Source of the DNA: Mycolicibacterium nivoides
GTDB lineage: Bacteria > Actinomycetota > Actinomycetes > Mycobacteriales > Mycobacteriaceae
NCBI RefSeq assembly: GCF_003855255.1
Contig: NZ_CP034072.1
Span: 4,149,820 to 4,213,819 of the forward strand
Length of the DNA: 64,000 nt
Direction: 5' to 3'
The notes beneath the pieces are model-generated. The model saw nothing but the letters and a program-made list of their open reading frames with translations. It had not been told where the DNA came from and did no database searches. Below, one piece after another: positions 34,787 through 42,932 of the stretch (position 1 is its first letter; each line of letters opens with the position of its first letter). A program made the translations under genes and the position numbers.

Positions 34787-35497
34787 GTGAACCTACAAGA
34801 GCGGTTGCGCAAGGCGGTGTCGGATCATGGGCCGTCGTTGGCGACTCTGCGTTACGACTTGGAGGTGGTGATCCCCAAGGTTGGCCAGATGTGGCAGCCG
34901 TTGTTCGAGGATCCGTTGGATATTCATGGTCAGGCGTTTTGTACGTGTGTGCGCCAGATGGTGTTGAGGATGCGCGAGCTTCGCAAGCCGATCCCTGGGG
35001 ACACGTTGTTGACTTCTCGTGGCAGTGGGTTGTCGGTGCAGATCGCCGATTCGCGGGGGATGGATTTTCGTGCGCGACGGTGGCCGTCGAAGGTGTTGCA
35101 CGGGGAGCGAGTTCGGGTGGTGACGCATCCGACGGGCGGCGATCTTCGGGTGCTGCGGCCGCCGAAGGCTCAGGTCGACGAGCAGATGTTGTTGGACGAG
35201 GACGAGCCGGCGCAGTTGTTTCCGTCGCCGATTGTGACTCCGGCCGGTACACCGGATATCTTCGCCCTGTGGTGGCCGACCGACGATGGGTGGGGATTGT
35301 CGGAGGCGGTGTTGGCGTTCGTGGTGGATGTGGACAATGCGTCGCGGGTGCAGATTTTGGCAACCGAGCCGCTGCCTCCAGTCACCGACTCTCCGCTGGT
35401 GACTCCGTCGGCGCAGGGTCAGGGGCCCAGGGACGACTTCGGCGAGTACGAGCCGCCGGCGCTGGGGACGGGCGAGGATCCCGAGGAGCCGGCTTAA
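34787..35497 (+). CDS. Unknown protein paired with an ImmA/IrrE protease
   Basis: This protein of 236 residues is counted from the GTG at 34787 (NLQERLRKAVSDHG). A TTG/ATG-type start at 34703 would add a cysteine-rich stretch that does not look native. It starts with a helical segment, then has a mixed region with RVVTHPTGGDLRVLRPPKAQ, and ends in an acidic disordered tail (DDFGEYEPP onward). I recognise no domain and see no helix-turn-helix. It is followed after 61 bases by the HTH-ImmA/IrrE gene, and the two are probably co-transcribed from the palindrome-rich promoter upstream. It may be the substrate, inhibitor or toxin partner of that protease. This is inferred from position only. Confidence 0.6.
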   Translation: MNLQERLRKAVSDHGPSLATLRYDLEVVIPKVGQMWQPLFEDPLDIHGQAFCTCVRQMVLRMRELRKPIPGDTLLTSRGSGLSVQIADSRGMDFRARRWPSKVLHGERVRVVTHPTGGDLRVLRPPKAQVDEQMLLDEDEPAQLFPSPIVTPAGTPDIFALWWPTDDGWGLSEAVLAFVVDVDNASRVQILATEPLPPVTDSPLVTPSAQGQGPRDDFGEYEPPALGTGEDPEEPA

Positions 35498-35558
35498 GGG
35501 GTCGTGGTGTCGGGGGTCGATGCGAATGTCGGCGGGTGGCTGTTGAATCGAGGTCGCA

Positions 35559-36803
35559 ATGACGACGACCGTGGACGTGTATGGGTTGCGGGTCAACCAG
35601 GCCCGGGTCATGCGCGCGATGACTGCCACTGCGGTGATGGAAGCGTTGGGCTGGAAGCATTCTCGGCTGAACCGGTTGGAGAAGTCGACCACGACGGCGT
35701 TGCCGATCAAGGATTTCGACCGGCTGGTGGCGGTGTTGCGGTTCCCGGCGAAATTTTTCACCACCGCTCCGACGTCGCGGGTGCACCAGTCGGATCTGTT
35801 GTTCCGTGCGCCGCGGTCGATCACGGCGACCGAGCGGGAGTATTTGGCGCAGTTCGCGGCATTGGCTGGGGAGTTTCTCGACGAGCTCAATGGCCGCACT
35901 CAGTTACCTGCGGTGAAGTTGCCGATACTTCCGATCGACACCGCAGTGACCCAGGCCGCTGCGGCGGTGCGTGCCAGTTGGGGGTTGGAGCACGATCAGC
36001 CGATCGAGTACCTGACGCATGAGATCGAGCGCAGCGGTGTGGTGGTCGTGGTGCGCCGCTTGCTGACCTCCTCGTCACGGCGGATCCTGGGTGACGGGGA
36101 TTCCACCGGCAAGATCGACAAGCATTTGGGTTATTCGGTGCGTGTCGGGGAGTTCAATACCCGGCCGTTGATCGTTGTGCGGCAATCGAATTCGTGGGAA
36201 CGGACCCGCTGGACGCTGGCTCATGAGGTGGGTCATCTGGTGTTGCATGCCTCGGGCAGCGTCACCGAGGCCTGCGAGGAGCAGGCGTCGCAGTTCGCCT
36301 CGGAGTTGTTGGCGCCGGCGGCGGTGCTGGCCAAGGACGTGTCGCGGGCTCCGTCGCTGGCGGAGTTGTTGCCGGTGAAAGCAAAGTGGGGTGTGTCGCT
36401 GGGGGCGTTGATCAAGCATCTGCATACCTCGCAGTTGTTGACTGGGGCGCGGTTTGAGGCGTTGCGCCGCCAGCTCTACACCCGGGTCAATCCGGATACC
36501 GATACGACGTGGGGTCGGGTGGAGCCGGGCTGGAATGACCGTGAGGTGGAGCGGCCACGATTGATCAGCAAGTGGCTGGAGATGGCGTTTTCGGCGCGTT
36601 CGGCGGCGATGCTGGCCCCCTATGACTTGGTGTGGCCGCAGGATCTGCTGGAGGACTTCATGGCCGGGCAGCGGGCCGCCCCGGGCGCGGCGGCGGTGCG
36701 GGTGGCCGCCGGCAGCGGCAGAGCGACGGTCGGACCCGGGTCATCGGCGCCCAGTACGGGCAGCAATGTGATTCCGTTGCGGCAGCGAAGCCGGCGCGGC
36801 TAG
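35559..36803 (+). CDS. HTH and ImmA/IrrE-family metalloprotease
   Basis: This 414-residue protein has an N-terminal helix-turn-helix of XRE type (residues about 10-60) and the ImmA/IrrE (COG2856) zinc-protease domain. The catalytic motif is HEVGH at 222-226 (TLAHEVGHLVLHA) and a downstream glutamate lies in EEQASQFASELLAPA. Proteases of this group cleave repressors and switch on mobile elements (ImmA of ICEBs1), or act in toxin-antitoxin pairs. The C-terminal 60 residues are Ala/Gly/Ser-rich and disordered. Only 16 bases separate it from tnpA, so it probably shares a transcript with the recombinase genes. This makes control of transposition the most attractive role (inference). Confidence 0.82.
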   Translation: MTTTVDVYGLRVNQARVMRAMTATAVMEALGWKHSRLNRLEKSTTTALPIKDFDRLVAVLRFPAKFFTTAPTSRVHQSDLLFRAPRSITATEREYLAQFAALAGEFLDELNGRTQLPAVKLPILPIDTAVTQAAAAVRASWGLEHDQPIEYLTHEIERSGVVVVVRRLLTSSSRRILGDGDSTGKIDKHLGYSVRVGEFNTRPLIVVRQSNSWERTRWTLAHEVGHLVLHASGSVTEACEEQASQFASELLAPAAVLAKDVSRAPSLAELLPVKAKWGVSLGALIKHLHTSQLLTGARFEALRRQLYTRVNPDTDTTWGRVEPGWNDREVERPRLISKWLEMAFSARSAAMLAPYDLVWPQDLLEDFMAGQRAAPGAAAVRVAAGSGRATVGPGSSAPSTGSNVIPLRQRSRRG

Positions 36804-36819
36804 AACACAAGGGGGGCCG

Positions 36820-37752
36820 GTGGCGCGAGTGCAGCGGGTGATCTTTGCCGACCAGCCTGTCACCTACACGGTCGTTGGCGCCGATCATCTGCCGGTGGCC
36901 CCGGCTGCGGAGTATCTGAGGTTTCTGCGTGAGGGGGGCGCGTCCCCGCACACGGTGCGTGGCTACGCCGCGGGGTTGGCGCGGTGGTTCACGATGCTCG
37001 ACGTCGGGCCCCACCGCGACGGCGAGCACCCGATCTACCCGGTGCGCACCCCGCGGCGATCGGCTACCCCTGTCTTGTCGCCTGCCCAGGTGGCCACGAT
37101 CCTCGATGGCTGCTCGGTGCAGCGCGACGGGGACTGGACCGGCGGGGCCGCCGCGGTGCGCAACCGATTGTTTTTCGCAGTACTGGCCGAAACGGGAATG
37201 CGTCTGGGCGAGGCCTTATCACTGCGGCACAACGATTTTCATATCGGCGCCGGTGCGACCCCGTGGATCGACATTGTGGAGCGCCAAGATCATCCCCATG
37301 GTGCTCGGGTCAAGACCGGGCCGCGGCGGATCTATGTCGGTGATGACCTGGAGGCACTGTATTCAGAGTATGTGTGGCAGTTGGTCGCGATGAACGCCGA
37401 CCAGGTGGTCGATGATCTGTCGAATCATTTCGTGTTCGTCAATCTGCAACGGGGACCGCGTTTTTCGCCGATGCGCCAGGAGAACATCTACGAGAAGGTG
37501 CGCGGGCTGCGCACAGCGCATCGGAGTCTGCCGCCGGATTGGTCACCGCACTGGCTGCGCCACACTCACGCCACCGCGTTGCTGCTGGCGGGGGTGCCTG
37601 AGCATGTGGTGATGCGGCGTCTGGGCCACGCCGATGTGCAGACCACTCTGTCCACCTACGGCTGGGTCACCCAGGACGCGGCGATGCGTTCACTGGCCGA
37701 GTGGAAAAACTATGTCGCCGGATGGAAAGGACTTCACGATGGCCAGCAATGA
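36820..37752 (+). CDS. tnpA: TnpA-like tyrosine recombinase of a Tn554-type trio
   Basis: This 310-residue tyrosine recombinase has a SAM-like N-terminal domain with YLRFLREGGASPHTVRGYAAG. The catalytic residues are Arg128 (ETGMRLGEA), His244 and Arg247 (HWLRHTHAT), the later His in RRLGHADVQTT, and nucleophile Tyr280 (STYGW). It is the first of three overlapping recombination genes, the arrangement of Tn554 TnpA-TnpB-TnpC. It strand-exchanges the transposon ends. The GTG start lies 16 bases after the protease gene with GGGGG before it. It overlaps tnpB by 14 bases. Confidence 0.92.
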   Translation: MARVQRVIFADQPVTYTVVGADHLPVAPAAEYLRFLREGGASPHTVRGYAAGLARWFTMLDVGPHRDGEHPIYPVRTPRRSATPVLSPAQVATILDGCSVQRDGDWTGGAAAVRNRLFFAVLAETGMRLGEALSLRHNDFHIGAGATPWIDIVERQDHPHGARVKTGPRRIYVGDDLEALYSEYVWQLVAMNADQVVDDLSNHFVFVNLQRGPRFSPMRQENIYEKVRGLRTAHRSLPPDWSPHWLRHTHATALLLAGVPEHVVMRRLGHADVQTTLSTYGWVTQDAAMRSLAEWKNYVAGWKGLHDGQQ

Positions 37753-39970
37753 GGGCCGCCTGACCACACCGGTAGGCGACCTCGGTGCGGTGGCGTGGCA
37801 GGCGCAGTGGGCCCAGGTACCCGCCGAATGGCGCCGCCCGGCCTATCAGGTGCATCTGCCCCCGGCAGATCGGGTGTTCCTGTCCCGCAAGAACGATCTG
37901 CCGCCCGCTGCGACCGCTGGGGTGTACGACTTCACCCCGCAGGCCACACCGGCGCGGTTCGCCGACGAGATCGCCTGGTGGGTGTGGGTGTGCTACCACG
38001 AGGGGCTGCGCAAGATCGAGCATTCCCTGCTGCGCTGGGCCACCCAGGCCATCAGCGCCGCCGCGGCCGAGTACCGCAGTGCGCACGGCCGCCACCCGGT
38101 GAGCATCACCGACCTGGCGGTCAACGACATGGTGCGCCACGCGGTCGTGGTGTTCGAGCGGCGCAATGCGCGGCTGCCCGCCGGCGGCACACGCCGCAAT
38201 ATTGTGGGCCTGATCGAGCATCTGCACCTGTTTGTGTCGGTGCGGGCCAGCGCCATCGACTGGTGGGCCTATGACACCTGGGATCTGCGGGCCGATCCAC
38301 GGATCCCGCAACGCGAACACGAACCGTGCCACGAGAAGACGGTGCGCATCGGCGCGATCGAACCAGCGTGGCTGCGCGAAGGGGTGCGGTTTTGGCTGCG
38401 CACCTGCCTGGATGCGGAGTTGCTGCGCTGGTCATCGGCAGTCGATCGTGCCCGCGAGATGGCGCGCCATTTCGGTGAATTCGTGATCGCGCGTGGCTAC
38501 ACCGATCCCGTCTTATCCGATGACCCGGCGCAGCTACGCCTGATTTTCACTACCTACAACGAATACCTGCGCTCCCCAGCCGCGGCTGCCCGACCTGACA
38601 AGCCGTTGTCTGCCACGGCGATCGGCGACAGCCAATCTCAGATCCAGAGCTTCTACACGTTCATGCTCGACCATGCACCCGAGGCCGCGGCAGCCACCGG
38701 CGATGCGCGTTGGGAGAACCTGTCCGCGGCGCACACCCGGTTGTGGGGGCCGGCGTTTCGCACCCGCCGCGCCCACCGCACCCGGGAATTGACCTGGTAC
38801 TCCACTGGAGAACTGCAGCAGATGCTGGCCTACCTCGACGTGCTCGCCGCCCAACGGGGCGCCCTGGTGTCGGTGACCCATCCCGATGGCACCGTGTCGC
38901 TGATCAAAGGCCTCGGCGACCCCCAGGCCGCCCGGATCTGGCTGCTGCAAGCACTGACTGGGCGGCGGGCCTCAGAAATTCTCATGCTCGATCACCACCC
39001 GCTCGAAGCGATCCCCGGCGCGGCGCGGCCCACCGCCACCGATGACCCCGATGTGTTCGTGGCCAAACTGCGCTACCAACAGACCAAAGTCGACGGGGTC
39101 ATCCCCACCATCCTGGTCGAGCAGGCCGTGGTCAACGTCATCGCCGAGCAACAGCGCTGGCTCGCCGACACCCACCCCAGCCTCACCCCGAAATACCTGT
39201 TCATCGCGGTCAAACAAAACCTGGCCGGGCGCCGGCCCCGCCCGTATGCAACGTATCGGGCCTCCCTGGACAAGCTCGATGCCATCCATGGTCTCAGCGA
39301 TGCTGCGGGAAACCCGTTGCGGTTCACCCAAACGCATCGGCTGCGCCACACCCGGGCCACCGAACTGCTCAACGACGGCGTGCCGATCCACGTCGTCCAG
39401 CGCTACCTGGGCCACAAGAGCCCCGAGATGACCATGCGTTATGCCGCGACACTGGCCGCGACCGCCGAAGCGGAGTTCCTCAAACACAAGAAGATCGGCG
39501 CTCACGGCACCGACATCGGAATCAGCCCGTCTGACATGTTGGACATGACCCAGCTCTCAGTGCGCACCGACCGGGTCTTGCCCAACGGGGTGTGCCTGCT
39601 GCCGCCACTGAAAACCTGCGACAAGGGCAACGCCTGTCTGTCGTGCGGGCATTTCGCCACCGACGCCACCCACCTCGACGAACTCAAAGATCAGCACGCC
39701 AAGACCACGGCGCTGGTCGAGATCAGACGTCAGCAGTACCGCCAGCGCACCGGCCGCGAACTCACCGATGACAACGTATGGGTCGCCCAACGCCTGCGCG
39801 AATTGCATTCCCTGCAAGCCATCCTGGACCGCCTGACCGCAGATCAACGCACCCATCAGGAGGCGATCGCCGGGGCCGGGACGGCCAACCGCATCCCGCT
39901 GCAACCTGTGGCCACCCGCGGTGCGCACGATTCAGCACTGCGCAAAGCCGATCCTCACACACCCGCATGA
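37739..39970 (+). CDS. tnpB: TnpB-like large tyrosine recombinase
   Basis: This 743-residue protein has a long N-terminal part and a C-terminal tyrosine-recombinase domain. First Arg is in LTGRRASEIL. HRLRHTRAT has His533 and Arg536. RYLGHKSPEMT carries the last His, and nucleophile Tyr568 is in MRYAATLA. After it is a cysteine motif CDKGNACLSCGHFATDA, a feature of the TnpB class. I chose the ATG at 37739, which follows GGAAAGGA. The stop overlaps tnpC by four bases. It works with TnpA in the two-recombinase reaction of Tn554-type elements. Confidence 0.92.
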   Translation: MASNEGRLTTPVGDLGAVAWQAQWAQVPAEWRRPAYQVHLPPADRVFLSRKNDLPPAATAGVYDFTPQATPARFADEIAWWVWVCYHEGLRKIEHSLLRWATQAISAAAAEYRSAHGRHPVSITDLAVNDMVRHAVVVFERRNARLPAGGTRRNIVGLIEHLHLFVSVRASAIDWWAYDTWDLRADPRIPQREHEPCHEKTVRIGAIEPAWLREGVRFWLRTCLDAELLRWSSAVDRAREMARHFGEFVIARGYTDPVLSDDPAQLRLIFTTYNEYLRSPAAAARPDKPLSATAIGDSQSQIQSFYTFMLDHAPEAAAATGDARWENLSAAHTRLWGPAFRTRRAHRTRELTWYSTGELQQMLAYLDVLAAQRGALVSVTHPDGTVSLIKGLGDPQAARIWLLQALTGRRASEILMLDHHPLEAIPGAARPTATDDPDVFVAKLRYQQTKVDGVIPTILVEQAVVNVIAEQQRWLADTHPSLTPKYLFIAVKQNLAGRRPRPYATYRASLDKLDAIHGLSDAAGNPLRFTQTHRLRHTRATELLNDGVPIHVVQRYLGHKSPEMTMRYAATLAATAEAEFLKHKKIGAHGTDIGISPSDMLDMTQLSVRTDRVLPNGVCLLPPLKTCDKGNACLSCGHFATDATHLDELKDQHAKTTALVEIRRQQYRQRTGRELTDDNVWVAQRLRELHSLQAILDRLTADQRTHQEAIAGAGTANRIPLQPVATRGAHDSALRKADPHTPA

Positions 39971-40377
39971 CCGTCACCCCCGCCTCCCTCACCGCCCTTG
40001 AGGCCAGCGCCCGCAAACGCAGCGCCGACGTCGAGGCCCGTATCGATCGGGCCCTGAAGAAGATGCGCAAGCAGGGCCTCGACATCAACGTCAGCAGCCT
40101 GGCCCGCCACGCCGGAGTGTCACGCAGCGTCATCCACCGCCGCCCCCAACTGCGAGAACAGATCCGCACCACCCAGCCGCTGGCCGCCGCCCCCGATCCA
40201 CCGCCACCACCGGCTACCGACACCGAGAGCAGCATCATCACCGCGCTACGGACCCGCCTGAAGGCACGAGACGCCCAGATCGCCGACCTGAAAGCCCAAC
40301 TGCGCGAACGCGACCACATCATCGCGACCCTGCACGGGCAACTGGCCGGCAAACCCCACCCGGACACCAACTCCTAG
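39967..40377 (+). CDS. tnpC: TnpC-like accessory protein
   Basis: This 136-residue protein has an N-terminal helix-turn-helix-like part (SSLARHAGVSRSVIHRRPQL), a short proline run and a C-terminal coiled coil (LRTRLKARDAQIADLKAQL). This is the form of TnpC and DUF6262-type proteins that accompany the TnpA/TnpB pair and help orientation or frequency of Tn554 transposition. The ATG overlaps the tnpB stop (ATGA). Longer frames upstream are shadows. Its stop overlaps that of the convergent TetR gene by four bases. Confidence 0.82.
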   Translation: MTVTPASLTALEASARKRSADVEARIDRALKKMRKQGLDINVSSLARHAGVSRSVIHRRPQLREQIRTTQPLAAAPDPPPPPATDTESSIITALRTRLKARDAQIADLKAQLRERDHIIATLHGQLAGKPHPDTNS

Positions 40378-41033
40378 CTGGCTGGTTGTGCGGGTCGCTG
40401 CGTGGTTTGCGCGGTGATGAAGTCGTCGACGATGCGGGTGCAGTCGTGGTGGCCGATGGCGCGTAGGCCGGTCATTCTGGCGAAGACCAGGGGGCCGACC
40501 AGTTGGCACAGTGCCAGTTCGATGTCGAGTTCGCCGAGTTGGTCGAAGGTTTCGGGGCTGTGCAGGATTTCGTCGAAAGGCCGCCGGTACTGCTCGATCA
40601 CCCGGGTGCGCAGCATGCTGGCGGTGGCGTGTTGGCCGGTATCGCTGTCGCTGTCGTGCGTTTCGGTGGGGCCCAACGCGGCCCAGGCCAAGGTGGTGAC
40701 GTGCAGCGGCGCTTCGGCGAACAGGTCGGCTTGGCGCGAGAGCAGTTCGATGAGCCGCTCACGCAGGGTGCCGCTGGTCGGGGCGGGCGGGATGACTTGG
40801 GGCAGAAGGCGTTCGAAGGTGGCCGCGAGCAGTTGTGAGGAACTGTTGAAGTGGCGGTAGAGGGTGGTGCGGGCGACCTTGGAGGCTTTAGTGACCGCGT
40901 CGATGGTGACGGCTTCGATCCCACCGGTTTTGAGCAGGTTGGCCGCGGCGTCGAGCAGTCGGGTGCGCGATCGGGTGCGGCGCGGGTCGACGTCGTCCTC
41001 GTCGTCGGGTGCCGCCGCGGGTTCTGTCCCCAC
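40374..41033 (-). CDS. TetR-family repressor (first of two)
   Basis: This 219-residue regulator has the TetR DNA-binding domain LLDAAANLLKTGGIEAVTI and TKASKVARTTLYRHFNSS (residues about 25-75) with a helical ligand domain after it. I chose the GTG at 41033, preceded by AGGAGG at good spacing. The much longer frame upstream has no coding character. It is divergent from the thioesterase-TetR-pump genes, with an imperfect 35-base palindrome between. That layout is standard for a repressor controlling itself and the neighbouring operon. Confidence 0.85.
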   Translation of the reverse strand: MGTEPAAAPDDEDDVDPRRTRSRTRLLDAAANLLKTGGIEAVTIDAVTKASKVARTTLYRHFNSSSQLLAATFERLLPQVIPPAPTSGTLRERLIELLSRQADLFAEAPLHVTTLAWAALGPTETHDSDSDTGQHATASMLRTRVIEQYRRPFDEILHSPETFDQLGELDIELALCQLVGPLVFARMTGLRAIGHHDCTRIVDDFITAQTTQRPAQPAS

Positions 41034-41086
41034 CTGACCTCCTGGTGTTCCGATCGCCGGTGCGTTGCCCCCGCTCTCCCGGTTAT

Positions 41087-41121
41087 GGTACCGATAGTAG
41101 CGCAGCGAAACTGCTAGTACC
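41087..41121. promoter_or_regulatory. Operator-like imperfect palindrome, site 1
   Basis: Arms GGTACC and GTACC enclose ATAGTAGCG and its partial counterpart CGAAACTGCTA. About two thirds of paired positions match. It shares ACCGATAGT with site 3 (42881-42909) and lies in the divergent region between the first TetR gene and the thioesterase gene. Confidence 0.5.
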
Positions 41122-41176
41122 GGCGGTCCCGGGTCGGGACGCGGTGGCGGGGCTGCCCGGGTGTGAGGAGGCCGTG

Positions 41177-41689
41177 ATGGGTGCTGATCAGCCGCAGCGG
41201 TTGCCGTCACACACGCCGACCTGCATGGGCTGCGGGCCGGACAATCCGCACGGTTTGCAGCTGGAGGTGTTTCGGTGCGGCGATGAGGTGTTCGCTGATC
41301 TGGTGTTCGATGAGCGTCATATCGGTGCGCCGGGGCTCGCACACGGTGGCGCGATCGCCGCGGCCTGTGATGACGTGCTGGGGTTTTCGTTGTGGATCGC
41401 GGCCACCCCGGCGGTGACGCGCCGTTTGACGGTGGACTATCTGCAGCCGGTGCCGTTGGGATGTACGCATCGGCTGACCGCGCGGATCGCCACCCGCGAG
41501 GGCCGGGCGTTGCATGTGGACGGGGTGGGGGTCGGCGTGGACGGTGTCACCCGGTTCACCGCCTCGGCGGTGTTCATCACGGTGGATGCGGCCCATTTCG
41601 CCGCCCACGGTGACATCAGCGGTTTCGGGGAGTTGTTCGCCGAGCTGGCCCGCTACGGTGGCGCCGGCCCCGACGCGGGGTCGCGGTGA
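41177..41689 (+). CDS. Hotdog-fold (PaaI-type) thioesterase
   Basis: This 170-residue protein has the opening CMGCGPDNPHGLQL and the central HGGAIAAACDDVLG helix, both typical of the acyl-CoA thioesterase/PaaI hotdog group. The aspartate in the helix is the likely catalytic residue. It should hydrolyse an acyl-CoA or a similar thioester. The ATG at 41177 follows GAGGAGGCC. A GTG three bases before is also possible. Its TGA overlaps the next TetR gene (GTGA), so the enzyme and regulator are made together. Its link with a membrane pump suggests handling of a fatty or aromatic compound (inference). Confidence 0.78.
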   Translation: MGADQPQRLPSHTPTCMGCGPDNPHGLQLEVFRCGDEVFADLVFDERHIGAPGLAHGGAIAAACDDVLGFSLWIAATPAVTRRLTVDYLQPVPLGCTHRLTARIATREGRALHVDGVGVGVDGVTRFTASAVFITVDAAHFAAHGDISGFGELFAELARYGGAGPDAGSR

Positions 41690-42309
41690 GCGCGCCCACC
41701 GCCGCACCCCGGGACCGGGTGCGGCGCCCGCGCCGGCCGGCGGCCTCGGTGTGGGCGCGTCGCGAGGCGATCCTGGATGCCGCGTGGACGGTGGCCTCAG
41801 CACACGGTTTTGACGGTGTGCAGATGCGTGCGGTGGCCGCGCAGGCCGGCATTGCCGCCAGCTCGCTGTATCGGCATTTCCGATCCAAAAGCCATCTGCT
41901 GGTGACGGTGCTGGCCCGCGAATTCGAACGTCTCGACACCGAATTCGTCTGGAGTACCGGTGAACTGGCGCCGCAGGCCCGGCTGGGGCGGTTGACCACC
42001 CACCTGCACACAGCCTGGCAGGCCAACCCGCACCTGACCGAGGCGATGGTGCGTGCGTTCGTCGTGGCCGACACCGAGGCCACCAGCGCGATCGAGCACG
42101 CTGTCGCGGTGATCGAGGACATGCTGGCCCGCGCCCTGGGCGGGCCCACACCCAGCGCACATGACCGGGACGTGGCCAGCCTGATCGCCGACGTGTGGCT
42201 GGCCAACCTGATCGCCGTCATCGGCGGCCGGATCGATGCGGACCTGGCCCGCGAACGCATCGACCGCACAACCCGACAGCTGGTGCACGGCACCCACACC
42301 ACCACTTAG
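41686..42309 (+). CDS. TetR-family repressor (second), KstR-like
   Basis: This 207-residue TetR protein has the DNA-binding domain ILDAAWTVASAHGFDGVQMR followed by AVAAQAGIAASSLYRHFRSKSHLL. The VQMRAVA...SLYRHF...HLL pattern resembles KstR, the mycobacterial sterol-catabolism repressor whose ligands are acyl-CoAs. That likeness together with the adjacent thioesterase makes an acyl-CoA ligand plausible, but this is inference. It begins four bases inside the thioesterase gene, and its stop codon overlaps a perfect palindrome that likely controls the next gene. Confidence 0.85.
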   Translation: MSAPTAAPRDRVRRPRRPAASVWARREAILDAAWTVASAHGFDGVQMRAVAAQAGIAASSLYRHFRSKSHLLVTVLAREFERLDTEFVWSTGELAPQARLGRLTTHLHTAWQANPHLTEAMVRAFVVADTEATSAIEHAVAVIEDMLARALGGPTPSAHDRDVASLIADVWLANLIAVIGGRIDADLARERIDRTTRQLVHGTHTTT

Positions 42310-42328
42310 CGATACTAGTAGTATCGCT
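42308..42328. promoter_or_regulatory. Operator: perfect palindrome, site 2
   Basis: Perfect 10-base arms AGCGATACTA and TAGTATCGCT surround a single central G. It lies directly after the second TetR gene and 55 bases before the 42383 gene. Size and symmetry are those of TetR operators. Confidence 0.75.
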
Positions 42329-42382
42329 GCGCTACTCCCAGTACCATAAAGCGACACAACGACGTGTCGAAGGGAGCCGGGC

Positions 42383-42808
42383 ATGCATACCCCCTGGATC
42401 GAGCGGTGCACCGTTCAGCGTGTCTCGTTGCGCGACGGATTGGTGCTCGACCTCGACGATTACAACGAATTGGTGATCGCCACCCCGATCCGGCTGACCC
42501 TGCCGCCGATCGGATCGTCTTATCCCGAAGAGCAGGTCCTCATCGACCCGGGCAACGTCTCGGTCCAGCAGCGTCCGTTGCTGGACCTGGCCGGCGCGGT
42601 GTGCACGGGGGCGTGGTGCGACGAGGGCGGCGGGTTGCACCTGGGTTTTTCCCGCGGGCATCGCATCGATGTCGCCCCCCAGGAGGCCGCGACCTCCTGG
42701 GAGCTCTACGGCAAACGCCACGGCTACATGGCATGCCTGCCCCGCGGGCGGGTGCGGGTGGTGCGCCACGACCTGCCCGACGACGAATCTGAGGACACCG
42801 CAAGTTAA
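42383..42808 (+). CDS. Small soluble protein of unknown function
   Basis: This is a 141-residue acidic protein without membrane segments, starting MHTPWIERCTVQRVSLRDGL. It has a beta-rich middle with LTLPPIGSSYPEEQVLIDPG and ends with PDDESEDTAS. It resembles actinobacterial proteins of the DUF6188 kind in the LxLDDYNELVI...P pattern, but I am not certain of the family. It stands between operator site 2 upstream and site 3 downstream and should be co-regulated with the pump. A clear AAGGGAGC ribosome site precedes the ATG. Confidence 0.68.
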   Translation: MHTPWIERCTVQRVSLRDGLVLDLDDYNELVIATPIRLTLPPIGSSYPEEQVLIDPGNVSVQQRPLLDLAGAVCTGAWCDEGGGLHLGFSRGHRIDVAPQEAATSWELYGKRHGYMACLPRGRVRVVRHDLPDDESEDTAS

Positions 42809-42880
42809 TTCACCCCCCACCGCGCCCAGCCGCAACCATGGCCCGAAAGGTCGGCGCGGCCCTTCCGATCCTCGTGTGGG

Positions 42881-42909
42881 ACTATTAGTATCGTAGCGAT
42901 ACCGATAGT
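42881..42909. promoter_or_regulatory. Operator-like palindrome, site 3, before the MMPL pump
   Basis: Arms ACTATTAGTATCG and CGATACCGATAGT flank TAG, with 11 of 13 pairs matching. The core GTATCG/CGATAC is the same as in site 2. It ends 24 bases before the pump ATG, so a bound TetR protein would block transcription or the promoter itself. Confidence 0.72.
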
Positions 42910-42932
42910 TTCGTTTCTTGGGAGGCGTGGGG

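Noticed and set aside
37634..37738. N-terminal extension of TnpB from an earlier start
   Set aside because: The extension lies wholly inside tnpA in another frame, whereas the ATG at 37739 has a good ribosome site and gives the overlap expected for the trio.
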